From the NCBI RefSeq assembly GCF_029814825.1, contig NZ_CP122379.1, forward strand, positions 3,078,501-3,142,500: 64,000 bases of DNA, written 5' to 3'. The notes under the pieces were generated by a model. It saw only the letters and a list, made by a program, of their open reading frames with translations. It did not search any database and was not told the DNA's origin. Source of the DNA: Aequorivita marisscotiae. Its GTDB lineage: Bacteria > Bacteroidota > Bacteroidia > Flavobacteriales > Flavobacteriaceae. Position numbers and translations under genes: made by a program. Below are positions 25,321 to 33,125 of the stretch, one piece after another (the stretch's first letter is position 1; every line of letters starts with the position of its first letter).

Positions 25321-26721
25321 TTAAAATTTATGTTCCTTAACCAATCGGTCACGTTCACTTTTAAGGTTGGCACTTAACCCAATTTTATAAATATGTGGAT
25401 TTTGAAACCGCTTGTATTCGTCGGGTAAAAGTGCCAAACGCGCCTCGGTGTATTTTGCAATTTCGGCAACCGTTTTCTCTTCAATAGTTCGTTTACCGTT
25501 TTGCATAACTTTCTGCAATAATGCTTCCTGTTTAAAATTTTGCAGATTTAAACTTTTGTTTGAATCGAAGGGGTGGAGCATCTGAGATATATTTTCTTCT
25601 GAGGCAAGGCCTACAACGTCGGCCCCATAAAACATGCCGCTGTCATCGAGCATACGGAAAACTTGTTTTTTTGAAGGAAGCGAAACTTTAATAATATTTT
25701 CCGAAAGTTTTATACGTGCATCGTTATTGTATTCCGATAGTTTATAAACGCCATCTAAGGCGGCATCGGGTTTACCGGTAACAAGATTGGTACCCACGCC
25801 ATAAATATCTATGGGCGCTTTTTGCTCGTTTAAACTTTTAATTACATATTCATCCAACTGGTTTGAAGCCACTATTTTTACATATTCCAGACCGGATTTG
25901 TCCAAAATCTTCCGCGTTTGTTTAGCGAGATATGCCAAATCGCCACTGTCTAAGCGAACTCCCAGTAGCCTATCGCCTCTCGCCTCCATTTCCTTTGCTA
26001 CGGTTATTGCATTGGGCAAGCCACTTTTTAGTGTGTTATAGGTATCTACCAGCAGCACACAATTTTTGGGACGGATTTTTGCAAAATCGCGAAACGCTTG
26101 CAATTCGTCTTTATAGCTCTGTATAAACGAATGTGCCATAGTACCCGAAGCATTCAGTTTAAAATCTTCGGCAGCTATTACGTTGCTGGTACTATTAACT
26201 CCGCCAATAGCTGCGGCTCGGGCTGCTAAATACCCTCCTGTGGCATGCGCACGACGCAGTCCCATGTCTATTAAAATTTTATTGCCCGCGCTATGGCGAA
26301 TACGGCTCGCCTTGGTAGCAATTAATGTTTGGAAGTTGAGAATATTCAGTAAAACGGTTTCAATTATTTGAACTTCCATAATATTGCCTTCCACTTGCAA
26401 AATGGGCCTGTTTGGAAAAACAACATCGCCTTCAGCAACCGAAGTAATTGTTCCACGAAAACGGAAGTCGCGTAAATATTCTAAAAATTCTGCTTCAAAA
26501 TTGTGCTTTTCTAAATAGGTAATATCGTCTGTTGTAAAGTGTAGGTTTTCTAAAATTTCGAGTATATTTTCCAAACCAGCAAACACGGTATAGCCTCCAC
26601 CATACGGATTGTGTCTAAAATAATAATCGAAAACCGCTATGCTTTTAGGTTTGGTTTTAAAATAAACCTGTGCCATTGTTAGTTGATACAAGTCGGTATA
26701 AGAAGCAGAAATATCGAGCAT
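25321..26721 (-). CDS. pncB: nicotinate phosphoribosyltransferase
   Basis: A 466-residue enzyme converting nicotinate and PRPP to nicotinate mononucleotide. Family marks include YTDLYQLTMAQVYF, the likely phosphorylated His in GTMAHSFIQSY, VDTYNTLKSG and VRLDSGDL. It precedes pncA with a three-base gap, so the pair forms a two-step NAD salvage unit. The threonine aldolase gene lies ten bases upstream on the same strand and may share the transcript. Confidence 0.95.
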   Translation of the reverse strand: MLDISASYTDLYQLTMAQVYFKTKPKSIAVFDYYFRHNPYGGGYTVFAGLENILEILENLHFTTDDITYLEKHNFEAEFLEYLRDFRFRGTITSVAEGDVVFPNRPILQVEGNIMEVQIIETVLLNILNFQTLIATKASRIRHSAGNKILIDMGLRRAHATGGYLAARAAAIGGVNSTSNVIAAEDFKLNASGTMAHSFIQSYKDELQAFRDFAKIRPKNCVLLVDTYNTLKSGLPNAITVAKEMEARGDRLLGVRLDSGDLAYLAKQTRKILDKSGLEYVKIVASNQLDEYVIKSLNEQKAPIDIYGVGTNLVTGKPDAALDGVYKLSEYNNDARIKLSENIIKVSLPSKKQVFRMLDDSGMFYGADVVGLASEENISQMLHPFDSNKSLNLQNFKQEALLQKVMQNGKRTIEEKTVAEIAKYTEARLALLPDEYKRFQNPHIYKIGLSANLKSERDRLVKEHKF

Positions 26722-26731
26722 AACGGAGATT

Positions 26732-27757
26732 CTATTTTGAATAATTTTTCAGCACGTTTAGAAAGGTTTCGTGCATCGGGTTGGTGTAATCTAAATGAGT
26801 TACAATTCGGAGTTTGCCCTGGCCCATCGAACTAATTTTAATGTTTTTCTGCAGAAGATCGGTCATAAATTTTTCTTCGGAAACACTTTCTGATAAATAA
26901 AAGATTACAATATTGGTTTCGGTAGGTTCTACCCTATTTATATACGATTGTTGCGAAAGTATGTCGGCAATTTCGGTTGCTTTTTTGTGGTCTTCGGCCA
27001 AACGTTCCAGGTGATAATCTAAAGCATACACCCCTGCAGCAGCCATAAAACCAATCTGCCTCATGCCACCACCTAAAACCTTACGCACGCGCATGGCTTT
27101 TTTCATTATATCATTTTTTCCCAATAACACACTGCCCATGGGTGTACCCAGACCTTTGCTTAGGCATACTGAAATAGTATCGAAAATATTTCCGTAGGCT
27201 TTAAGATCTTCCTTTTTTGCTACCAAAGCGTTCCAAATTCGGGCACCATCTAAATGTAGCCCGAGATCATGGGTATCGCATACCTTTCGTATTTTTTCAA
27301 TTTCAGAAAAATCGTAGCACGCACCTCCACCTTTATTGGTTGTGTTTTCTAAGCACACCAAACTGGTAAGTGGACTGTGGTAAAAGTCTGGCGGATTAAT
27401 ATTTTCTTCAATTTGCGATGCTGTAATCATACCTCGGTCGCCATCAATAAGTTTGCACGAAACGCCACTGTTGAACGAAACGCCACCGCCTTCGTAATTA
27501 TAAACGTGTGCCCATTTATCGGCAATTAACTGTTCGCCCGGCTGGGTGTGCATTTTTATAGCTGCTTGGTTTGCCATGCTTCCGGTTGGAAAAAACAGGG
27601 CCTCGTCCATACCAAACATGGTTGCCAATTTCTGTTCCAATTTATTTGCGGTTGGATCTTCTTTATATACATCGTCCCCAACTTCGGCCTGTACAATGGC
27701 CTTCATCATTCCCTCGGTGGGCTTTGTAACGGTGTCGCTTCTTAAATCTATAATCAT
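26732..27757 (-). CDS. ltaE: low-specificity L-threonine aldolase
   Basis: A 341-residue fold-type I PLP enzyme cleaving L-threonine (and allo-threonine) to glycine and acetaldehyde. It shows DLRSDTVTKPTEGM, GDDVYKEDPTANKLE, HLDGARIWNA and the PLP Lys in SVCLSKGLGTPMGS. The length is normal. It is in a close minus-strand series with pncB and pncA; the link in function is not obvious. Confidence 0.93.
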   Translation of the reverse strand: MIIDLRSDTVTKPTEGMMKAIVQAEVGDDVYKEDPTANKLEQKLATMFGMDEALFFPTGSMANQAAIKMHTQPGEQLIADKWAHVYNYEGGGVSFNSGVSCKLIDGDRGMITASQIEENINPPDFYHSPLTSLVCLENTTNKGGGACYDFSEIEKIRKVCDTHDLGLHLDGARIWNALVAKKEDLKAYGNIFDTISVCLSKGLGTPMGSVLLGKNDIMKKAMRVRKVLGGGMRQIGFMAAAGVYALDYHLERLAEDHKKATEIADILSQQSYINRVEPTETNIVIFYLSESVSEEKFMTDLLQKNIKISSMGQGKLRIVTHLDYTNPMHETFLNVLKNYSK

Positions 27758-27766
27758 AATTAATGG

Positions 27767-28393
27767 CTATCTTTCTCTAAAAAATTTGCCGTTGTCTTCA
27801 AAACTTTTTATCAATTCGGAAAGCAATGCATCAAGTTTTATCAACTTCAAGCTATTGTTGTGTTCGGCGTTTACGTTTTTATATTTCGATTCGTTGGTTA
27901 AGTCGTATTCCCTAAATTTCTTTTCGAACGGCTCGCCGTCCAAAACAAATTTATAGGCTTTATGGCAGGACTGTACAGACATATTTCCGGTAGCATTTTC
28001 ATCTACCTGTTCGCCTTTGTACGGCAATACTTCGCCCGTCATTAAGGCTTCCTTATCTTCTATGGCCTTTATAAAAACCTTACTTCGGCTTATAGGAATG
28101 GGCCTAAAGCTTCCACAGTTATCAAATTTTTGAATCTTTAAAACCGAATCGCTTTCTTTCCAAAAAACGTAAACCGCATAATAGGTTGAGGAAGAGGTGC
28201 AGAGATTTCCGTCCGGCATATTAAAAATCATAACTTTTCCGAGGCAATAATCCTTTCGGTAAAAGTATTCTTGATTTTGCTGCAATTCCAATTCAGCAAA
28301 TTTCTGCGCCACCAGCGAATCTACGTAGGCTTCGTCGTTTTGGCTAAAACCAATAGCTGATACTAATGTGAATAAAAACAGTAATTTTTTCAT
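27767..28393 (-). CDS. secreted protein of unknown function
   Basis: A 208-residue exported protein starting at MKKLLFLFTLVSAIGFSQ (signal peptide about residues 1-18). An in-frame Met 13 residues upstream (28432) would precede the signal peptide and is less likely. The mature part is acidic and Lys-rich with several cysteines (YCLG, LCTSS, DNCG, SCH) that could form disulfides. It lies nine bases upstream of the threonine aldolase gene. No family recognised. Confidence 0.65.
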   Translation of the reverse strand: MKKLLFLFTLVSAIGFSQNDEAYVDSLVAQKFAELELQQNQEYFYRKDYCLGKVMIFNMPDGNLCTSSSTYYAVYVFWKESDSVLKIQKFDNCGSFRPIPISRSKVFIKAIEDKEALMTGEVLPYKGEQVDENATGNMSVQSCHKAYKFVLDGEPFEKKFREYDLTNESKYKNVNAEHNNSLKLIKLDALLSELIKSFEDNGKFFRER

Positions 28394-28488
28394 GGCAATT
28401 GAATTTAAATGGTTAATTTTTTCCAAATACAAATTTTAAGAAAGTATAAAATTAGCCGAAAAAATCTTTCTTCTCGCTAAGTTAGTGG

Positions 28489-28496
28489 TATTTTTG
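28489..28496 (+). promoter_or_regulatory. -7 box of prfB
   Basis: TATTTTTG fits TAnnTTTG, about 85 bases upstream of the prfB start. Confidence 0.5.
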
Positions 28497-28579
28497 CGGC
28501 AATTGTAATTTGAAAAACTCCTTCAGATTAATTAAATTGAAATTTAAATTAAAGACCACCCCTATTTACGGGCGTTATT

Positions 28580-29687
28580 ATGACCACAACAGACCAAATA
28601 AAAGACCTTAAGGTGCGGTTAGATGCCTTGAGGCGCCATCTTTGACATTGCTGGCAAAAATATAGAAATTACCAACGACGAAGAAAAAACCTTCGACCCC
28701 AATTTTTGGAACAATCCACAGGAAGCCGAAGCTTTTATGAAGGTTTTGCGCACCAAAAAGAAATGGGTAACAGACTACGAAACCGCAAAAACACTTACCG
28801 AAGAGGCCGAAATTTTATTGGAATTCCACAAGGAAGGAGAAGGTACTCCCGAACAAGTAAACACAGCTTTTGAAAAGGCAGAAAGCGCCGTTGAAGCACT
28901 GGAATTTCGAAATATGTTGGGCGAGGAAGGCGACGATATGAGCGCCGTACTTCAAATTACAGCTGGTGCAGGCGGAACTGAAAGTTGCGATTGGGCCAAT
29001 ATGCTTATGCGCATGTACCTAATGTGGGCCCAAAAAAATGATTTTAAGGTAAAGGAACTAAATTTTCAGGCTGGCGATGTTGCCGGAGTAAAAACCGTAA
29101 CCTTAGAAATTGATGGCGAATTCGCCTTTGGCTGGTTAAAAAGTGAAAACGGCGTTCACCGCTTGGTGCGTATTTCGCCTTTTGATAGCAATGCGAAGCG
29201 CCATACCAGTTTTGCGAGTGTTTATGTATATCCGTTGGTTGATGATACCATTGAAATAGCCATCAATCCCGCAGATATTTCTTGGGATTTTGCACGAAGT
29301 GGCGGCGCTGGCGGTCAAAATGTAAACAAGGTAGAAACAAAAGCGATCCTTACGCACCACCCTAGCGGTATTGTAATTCACAATAGTGAAACCCGAAGCC
29401 AATTAGAGAATCGCGAAAAGGCAATGCAAATGCTTAAATCGCAGTTGTACGAAATAGAACTCAGAAAACAAATGGCCCAGCGTGCCCAAATTGAGGACAG
29501 TAAAATGGCTATTGAATGGGGCTCGCAAATTCGAAATTACGTTTTACACCCTTATAAATTGGTGAAAGATGTTCGCACCGGACATGAATCTGGGAATACC
29601 GATGCAATTTTAGACGGGGAAATAGATGGTTTTTTAAAGGCTTTTTTAATGATGACTGGACAGAAAGTGAAGACAGATGAGTTATGA
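28580..29687 (+). CDS. prfB: peptide chain release factor 2, with programmed +1 frameshift
   Basis: RF2 releases the peptide at UGA and UAA. Translation starts at ATG 28580 (MTTTDQIKDL), reads 21 codons to CTT at 28640-28642 and meets TGA at 28643-28645. A +1 shift resumes at GAC 28644 and gives a 368-residue protein. The slip sequence CTTTGAC and an upstream AGG are those of the well-known autoregulatory prfB site: low RF2 lets the ribosome shift. The rest has the SPF codon-recognition motif and GGQ in RSGGAGGQNVNKVET. Without the shift only the part after 28737 would be called. Confidence 0.95.
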
Positions 29688-29709
29688 TACCCAGATACTA
29701 TAAACAAAA

Positions 29710-29748
29710 CAAAGGGAACAAAATTTAAAAAAATCTAAGTTCCCTTTG
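29710..29748 (-). terminator. intrinsic terminator directly after the TPP riboswitch
   Basis: Arms CAAAGGGAAC and GTTCCCTTTG (29739-29748 and 29710-29719 on the minus strand) form ten perfect pairs around a 19-base T-rich loop, followed on the minus strand by TTTTGTTT. It begins three bases after the riboswitch and ends 23 bases short of the convergent prfB stop. Confidence 0.75.
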
Positions 29749-29751
29749 CAA

Positions 29752-29839
29752 ATCATATTCCTTCTGCTGGCATTATCCGTTTCGAAGTTTTACGGGTATA
29801 TTCTCAGCTGTTTTTAAAACTTAAGCACCCCGATACGAT
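29752..29839 (-). promoter_or_regulatory. TPP riboswitch (THI element), apparently orphan
   Basis: Minus-strand sequence carries the conserved TPP aptamer blocks in order: CGGGGTGC, GCTGAGA, ATACCCG and GGATAATGCCAGC, then AGGAA. A closing P1 stem forms between ATCGTAT (29833-29839) and ATATGAT (29752-29758). P3 (GTTTT/AAAAC) and P4 (CTTC/GAAG) also pair; P5 is weak, with only two G-C pairs. A terminator follows at once. No thiamine gene, nor any other gene, lies downstream before prfB, which is on the other strand. The nearest upstream gene on the same strand is the DUF1328-type membrane gene, 66 bases away. Confidence 0.85.
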
Positions 29840-29905
29840 AGTTGTATAAAAGTACTAAAATATTAAATATAGATTGCAGGCTTTGTAAAACTTTAACAAC
29901 ACAAT

Positions 29906-30076
29906 TTATCCGCGTTTTCTGCCTACATATTCGGTCGCCCAAAGTGTTATTAAAAGTATAAGAAACATTCCCGAAATGTATTTGGCCGGTTGCAAGCCAC
30001 CTTCACCAATACCAATAAAACCAATTACCGCGAAAACAATTGCAAGAATAATATATATTGCTTTCCAGTGGAGCAT
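29906..30076 (-). CDS. DUF1328/YtjA-like small membrane protein
   Basis: A 56-residue protein from ATG 30076 (MLHWKAIYIILAIVFAVIGF) with two hydrophobic helices separated by GIGEGGLQPAKYIS and a basic end (GRKRG). Layout and length fit DUF1328. An in-frame Met at 30127 would add 17 residues without family support. The TPP riboswitch lies 66 bases downstream on the same strand and may sit in this gene's 3' untranslated region. Function unknown. Confidence 0.7.
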   Translation of the reverse strand: MLHWKAIYIILAIVFAVIGFIGIGEGGLQPAKYISGMFLILLITLWATEYVGRKRG

Positions 30077-30159
30077 AGGGCGGTAAATTTTATGTTTACA
30101 GTTGTTAAAAAATGAAAGATAATTCATTTAATCGAAATAAATTAACAATACTGCAAAAA

Positions 30160-30182
30160 AAATTAACATTTTATGTTAATTT
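30160..30182 (-). terminator. terminator of the 30.2-36.6 kb operon
   Basis: A 10-base hairpin with a 3-base loop (inner arms ATTAACAT and ATGTTAAT), followed on the minus strand by TTTTTT. The stop codon of the last gene lies inside the hairpin arm. Confidence 0.7.
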
Positions 30183-31912
30183 TCCGTAACACTGAAGTGA
30201 TGTTTATCTGAAAAATACACGCCTTGCTCAGTAAAACCTTCAATTAAAATTTCAAATACACCTGATACATCCGAGGTGTAAAAAGCGGTAGTAAAATCTT
30301 TGCTAGAAATATTAATTTCGGGTTGCCACAGTAATTGCACTCTATAATCCGGAATCCGCGATAGTTGCGTGCCTGCACCATAATCTGGGCGATAGTAACG
30401 TTTTTCACCTACAACTGGCGGCAGGTTTATTTCGGTAATATATTCGTGGGTAGTAGCTGCTGGGCTATAGTCGCCGCTTTTTGATTCAATTGCAATAATT
30501 CCACTATAAATTTTGGCTCCATAACGATACGGTTCCGTTACCACGCGTACACTTTCAATATTACGAGCGTTGTAATTTAATAATTCGGCATTATCCTGAA
30601 TCAACACACCGTCGAGAAGAACCAACGGATCTATTCTATTAAATTTTGCAAGTCTATTTGGGTCGTAAGCATTGTTTACAACAAATTTTGCATCATCACC
30701 AGAGCCCCGAATAGCCGCAAGTGTAATTACTTCAACAAATGTTTCCCGCACTGTGGAAAACCGGGTGTAATCGTCTAACAAAAACACGGTTCCTAAATTA
30801 TCGTAAAATGCCGGCTTGGCTTTATGAGACAGAATGCTATCTTTTTTTGTGTTGTAATAGGCATTTTCCACTTGCAATTGTACGCTGCGTTCCTCTAGCC
30901 ACGGCTCCAATTGTGGTTCTAATTTTAAAGTGCGTTGTGGTTTTCCGGTTATTTTAAAATCTTTAGAATCCAGGACCATTTTGTACGTGTTTCGCATTGC
31001 CTCATCGCCATACAATTGAAGTATACTCGTTTCGGCATTGTAAGGTTCATCTATAGCGAAGTAAAAACGACCTTGTGCATTGGTTGTAGCGATTTTAAAA
31101 ATATAATCTTTCCCCGGAATTGTTAATGCCACTTCTTTATTGGCGGCGGGTGTATTGTTTAATTTTGAAACAACTACGCCCGAAATTAATTCGCCGCGAA
31201 GTTCTGGAATGTAAAATACTTCGGAAGCGGTAACTTTTGTCGCTTTTGCAACATCGCCAGAGATTTTTACGGGGTTTATTTTTCTTACGGAAAGCACATA
31301 ATTTCCATTGATGGAAGGCTCGGGGTTTTCAATGGTTAAAGTCACTTTTTCCCGAAGTCCGAAAGTTTTTTTATTCAATTTTATTGTAAGTGAATTTAAA
31401 TCTTGTCTTGTTTTCAAATTTTGTAAATCCTCTTCAGTGGAAGAAGTCATTACCACGGTTTCTTTACTGGAGGGCATTAATTCGCTTTTTACGAAGGTAT
31501 TTACAATGTATAAATCAACTTGAGCAAAAGCATCGCTTGAACTGTTTTTTGAAAAATTTGTGTAGCCAATTAATTTGTAAATGCCTGTTTTTAAATTTGA
31601 AGGTATAAAGAAATCGCCGTGAGCCGTTCCGTGGTTTACTTGCAGTTTATGATTGAATACTACTGAGTCGGTTGCGTTTCGTAGCGATACGTACAATATC
31701 TTACTGAGATTACTCATTTTATTGGACGCTGTTAAATTATAAGCTTTATACTGAAGCAATTCGCCCGCAAGCAACACTTTTGAATTTACCGAAAGTTTTA
31801 CGTTTTCTTTCGGAAAAACACCGGTATCGAGCAATATTTCCTCCTTCGGAATTTGGGCCATCGCGGCCAATCCCACTAAAAGAAACATTGTAATAAAGAT
31901 TTTTTTAACCAT
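30176..31912 (-). CDS. secreted protein with macroglobulin-like and TonB-plug-like domains
   Basis: A 578-residue exported protein from ATG 31912 (MVKKIFITMFLLVGLAAMAQ), two bases after the stop of the DUF4249 gene. The N-terminal half resembles MG2/carrier beta domains (KVLLAGELLQYKAYNL, GDFFIPSNLKTGIYKLIGYTNF), a carboxypeptidase-regulatory stretch follows (AANKEVALTIPG), and about residues 405-475 resemble a TonB-receptor plug (DPLVLLDGVLIQDNAELLNYNARNIESVRVV). There is no barrel after it. As last gene of the operon it probably acts with the receptor at the outer membrane. Confidence 0.75.
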   Translation of the reverse strand: MVKKIFITMFLLVGLAAMAQIPKEEILLDTGVFPKENVKLSVNSKVLLAGELLQYKAYNLTASNKMSNLSKILYVSLRNATDSVVFNHKLQVNHGTAHGDFFIPSNLKTGIYKLIGYTNFSKNSSSDAFAQVDLYIVNTFVKSELMPSSKETVVMTSSTEEDLQNLKTRQDLNSLTIKLNKKTFGLREKVTLTIENPEPSINGNYVLSVRKINPVKISGDVAKATKVTASEVFYIPELRGELISGVVVSKLNNTPAANKEVALTIPGKDYIFKIATTNAQGRFYFAIDEPYNAETSILQLYGDEAMRNTYKMVLDSKDFKITGKPQRTLKLEPQLEPWLEERSVQLQVENAYYNTKKDSILSHKAKPAFYDNLGTVFLLDDYTRFSTVRETFVEVITLAAIRGSGDDAKFVVNNAYDPNRLAKFNRIDPLVLLDGVLIQDNAELLNYNARNIESVRVVTEPYRYGAKIYSGIIAIESKSGDYSPAATTHEYITEINLPPVVGEKRYYRPDYGAGTQLSRIPDYRVQLLWQPEINISSKDFTTAFYTSDVSGVFEILIEGFTEQGVYFSDKHHFSVTEN

Positions 31913-31914
31913 AA

Positions 31915-33120
31915 TTAATCTTCCCAAAAATCGGGTCTTACATTTGTTGAAAAATAGGTGCATACGCTACATTCCGGTTGTACAATTCTATAAATTAGGC
32001 GCGAGTTTTGTGACAACACCTGATAGTCGGAATACATTATTAATTGGTATAATGCTGCGCGTTCATCGGGATCGTCGTCCATTATAGTAGCATCGTTATA
32101 ATCTAAAGTCAGCACTTCGCAATCCACAAAATATGGTGGTTTTTCCAGTCCAACATCTTCATAATTAAAATAAATTCGTTTTGAAGTGATAGACGAAACT
32201 TCAAAGAAACCCAAAACCTTTTCGTTGGGGTTGGCTTCGGAAACCATATTACCGGCTACATATCCAGGCTGACTTTGCGAAAGCAAACTTTCAACGCTGC
32301 CAAGTTCCTGTACAATTTTATAAAAGGTGAAGGCTTCAACACTTTGAACAAATTGCTTCACCAAAATACTATAGCGCGTTTGTATTTTGGCGTCGGTTTT
32401 GGCCAAATACTTCACCGGAAACCGAAACACCCTATTTTCGTTGAGCTCTGTTGAAGAAGTCTGAACAATACCCGTAGAATAGACCGTAGAATAACATATT
32501 TCTTCGGGTTGTCTTGGAGTAAGCTCTAATTGATAGGTTCCGTTTGAGGAGTTGTAATTTACAATTTCTACAAAGTAAGGCGACGGATAGGGCGCAACAA
32601 TTTTATAGGTTTCTTCGTATTCGTAGCGAAAGTATTTTGCATTGTCGGTGGGATCTTCTGTATTTACCAATACTTGCACGCCATCTTTATTGGCTGTAGG
32701 GTCTGTAATGCGTTCGGGATAAACTTGATCCATTTCTACCTTTGGGGGTAGGCTAACCTGTGAGGACGTATAGCGTTTTCCTTCCGCTGAAATTATATTT
32801 AAGGTGTAGTTAACGTTCGGCTCAGCTTTAAATGGAACGTCGGAAACATAAGCCGCCATTTCATTATTCCAAGAAAAATTAAAATTGTTCCCAACACTGG
32901 AATTAACAACTACCGTTGCACTTGATTCATATATAATAGCTGGATTTTCTAAGGTTGAAGTTTTGCTCAATCTTACAATTTGCGGTTTTATTTCGTCGGT
33001 AATGGTACTTTCAACCACCAAAACGCTCTCAAAATCTACGGTTTCAATTTCGTAGGGTTCGGTACAGGCATACTGCAGCAAAATTGCGAAAAGAGCGGTA
33101 AATAATATGTTGGTTTTCAT
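31915..33120 (-). CDS. DUF4249 outer-membrane lipoprotein
   Basis: A 401-residue lipoprotein with a signal peptide ending in LLQYAC, where Cys19 is the lipidated residue. The sequence after it (EPYEIETVDFESVLVVESTITDE, then KYFRYEYEETYKI) is typical of DUF4249 proteins, which in Bacteroidota are regularly encoded next to a TonB-dependent receptor. An accessory or substrate-binding role like that of SusD is plausible but unproven. It starts five bases after the receptor gene. Confidence 0.88.
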   Translation of the reverse strand: MKTNILFTALFAILLQYACTEPYEIETVDFESVLVVESTITDEIKPQIVRLSKTSTLENPAIIYESSATVVVNSSVGNNFNFSWNNEMAAYVSDVPFKAEPNVNYTLNIISAEGKRYTSSQVSLPPKVEMDQVYPERITDPTANKDGVQVLVNTEDPTDNAKYFRYEYEETYKIVAPYPSPYFVEIVNYNSSNGTYQLELTPRQPEEICYSTVYSTGIVQTSSTELNENRVFRFPVKYLAKTDAKIQTRYSILVKQFVQSVEAFTFYKIVQELGSVESLLSQSQPGYVAGNMVSEANPNEKVLGFFEVSSITSKRIYFNYEDVGLEKPPYFVDCEVLTLDYNDATIMDDDPDERAALYQLIMYSDYQVLSQNSRLIYRIVQPECSVCTYFSTNVRPDFWED

Positions 33121-33125
33121 CTTTT

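Noticed and set aside
28580..28736. prfB as a pseudogene broken by an early TGA
   Set aside because: The TGA lies in the conserved CTTTGAC slip site of release factor 2 and the +1 frame continues with family-typical sequence.
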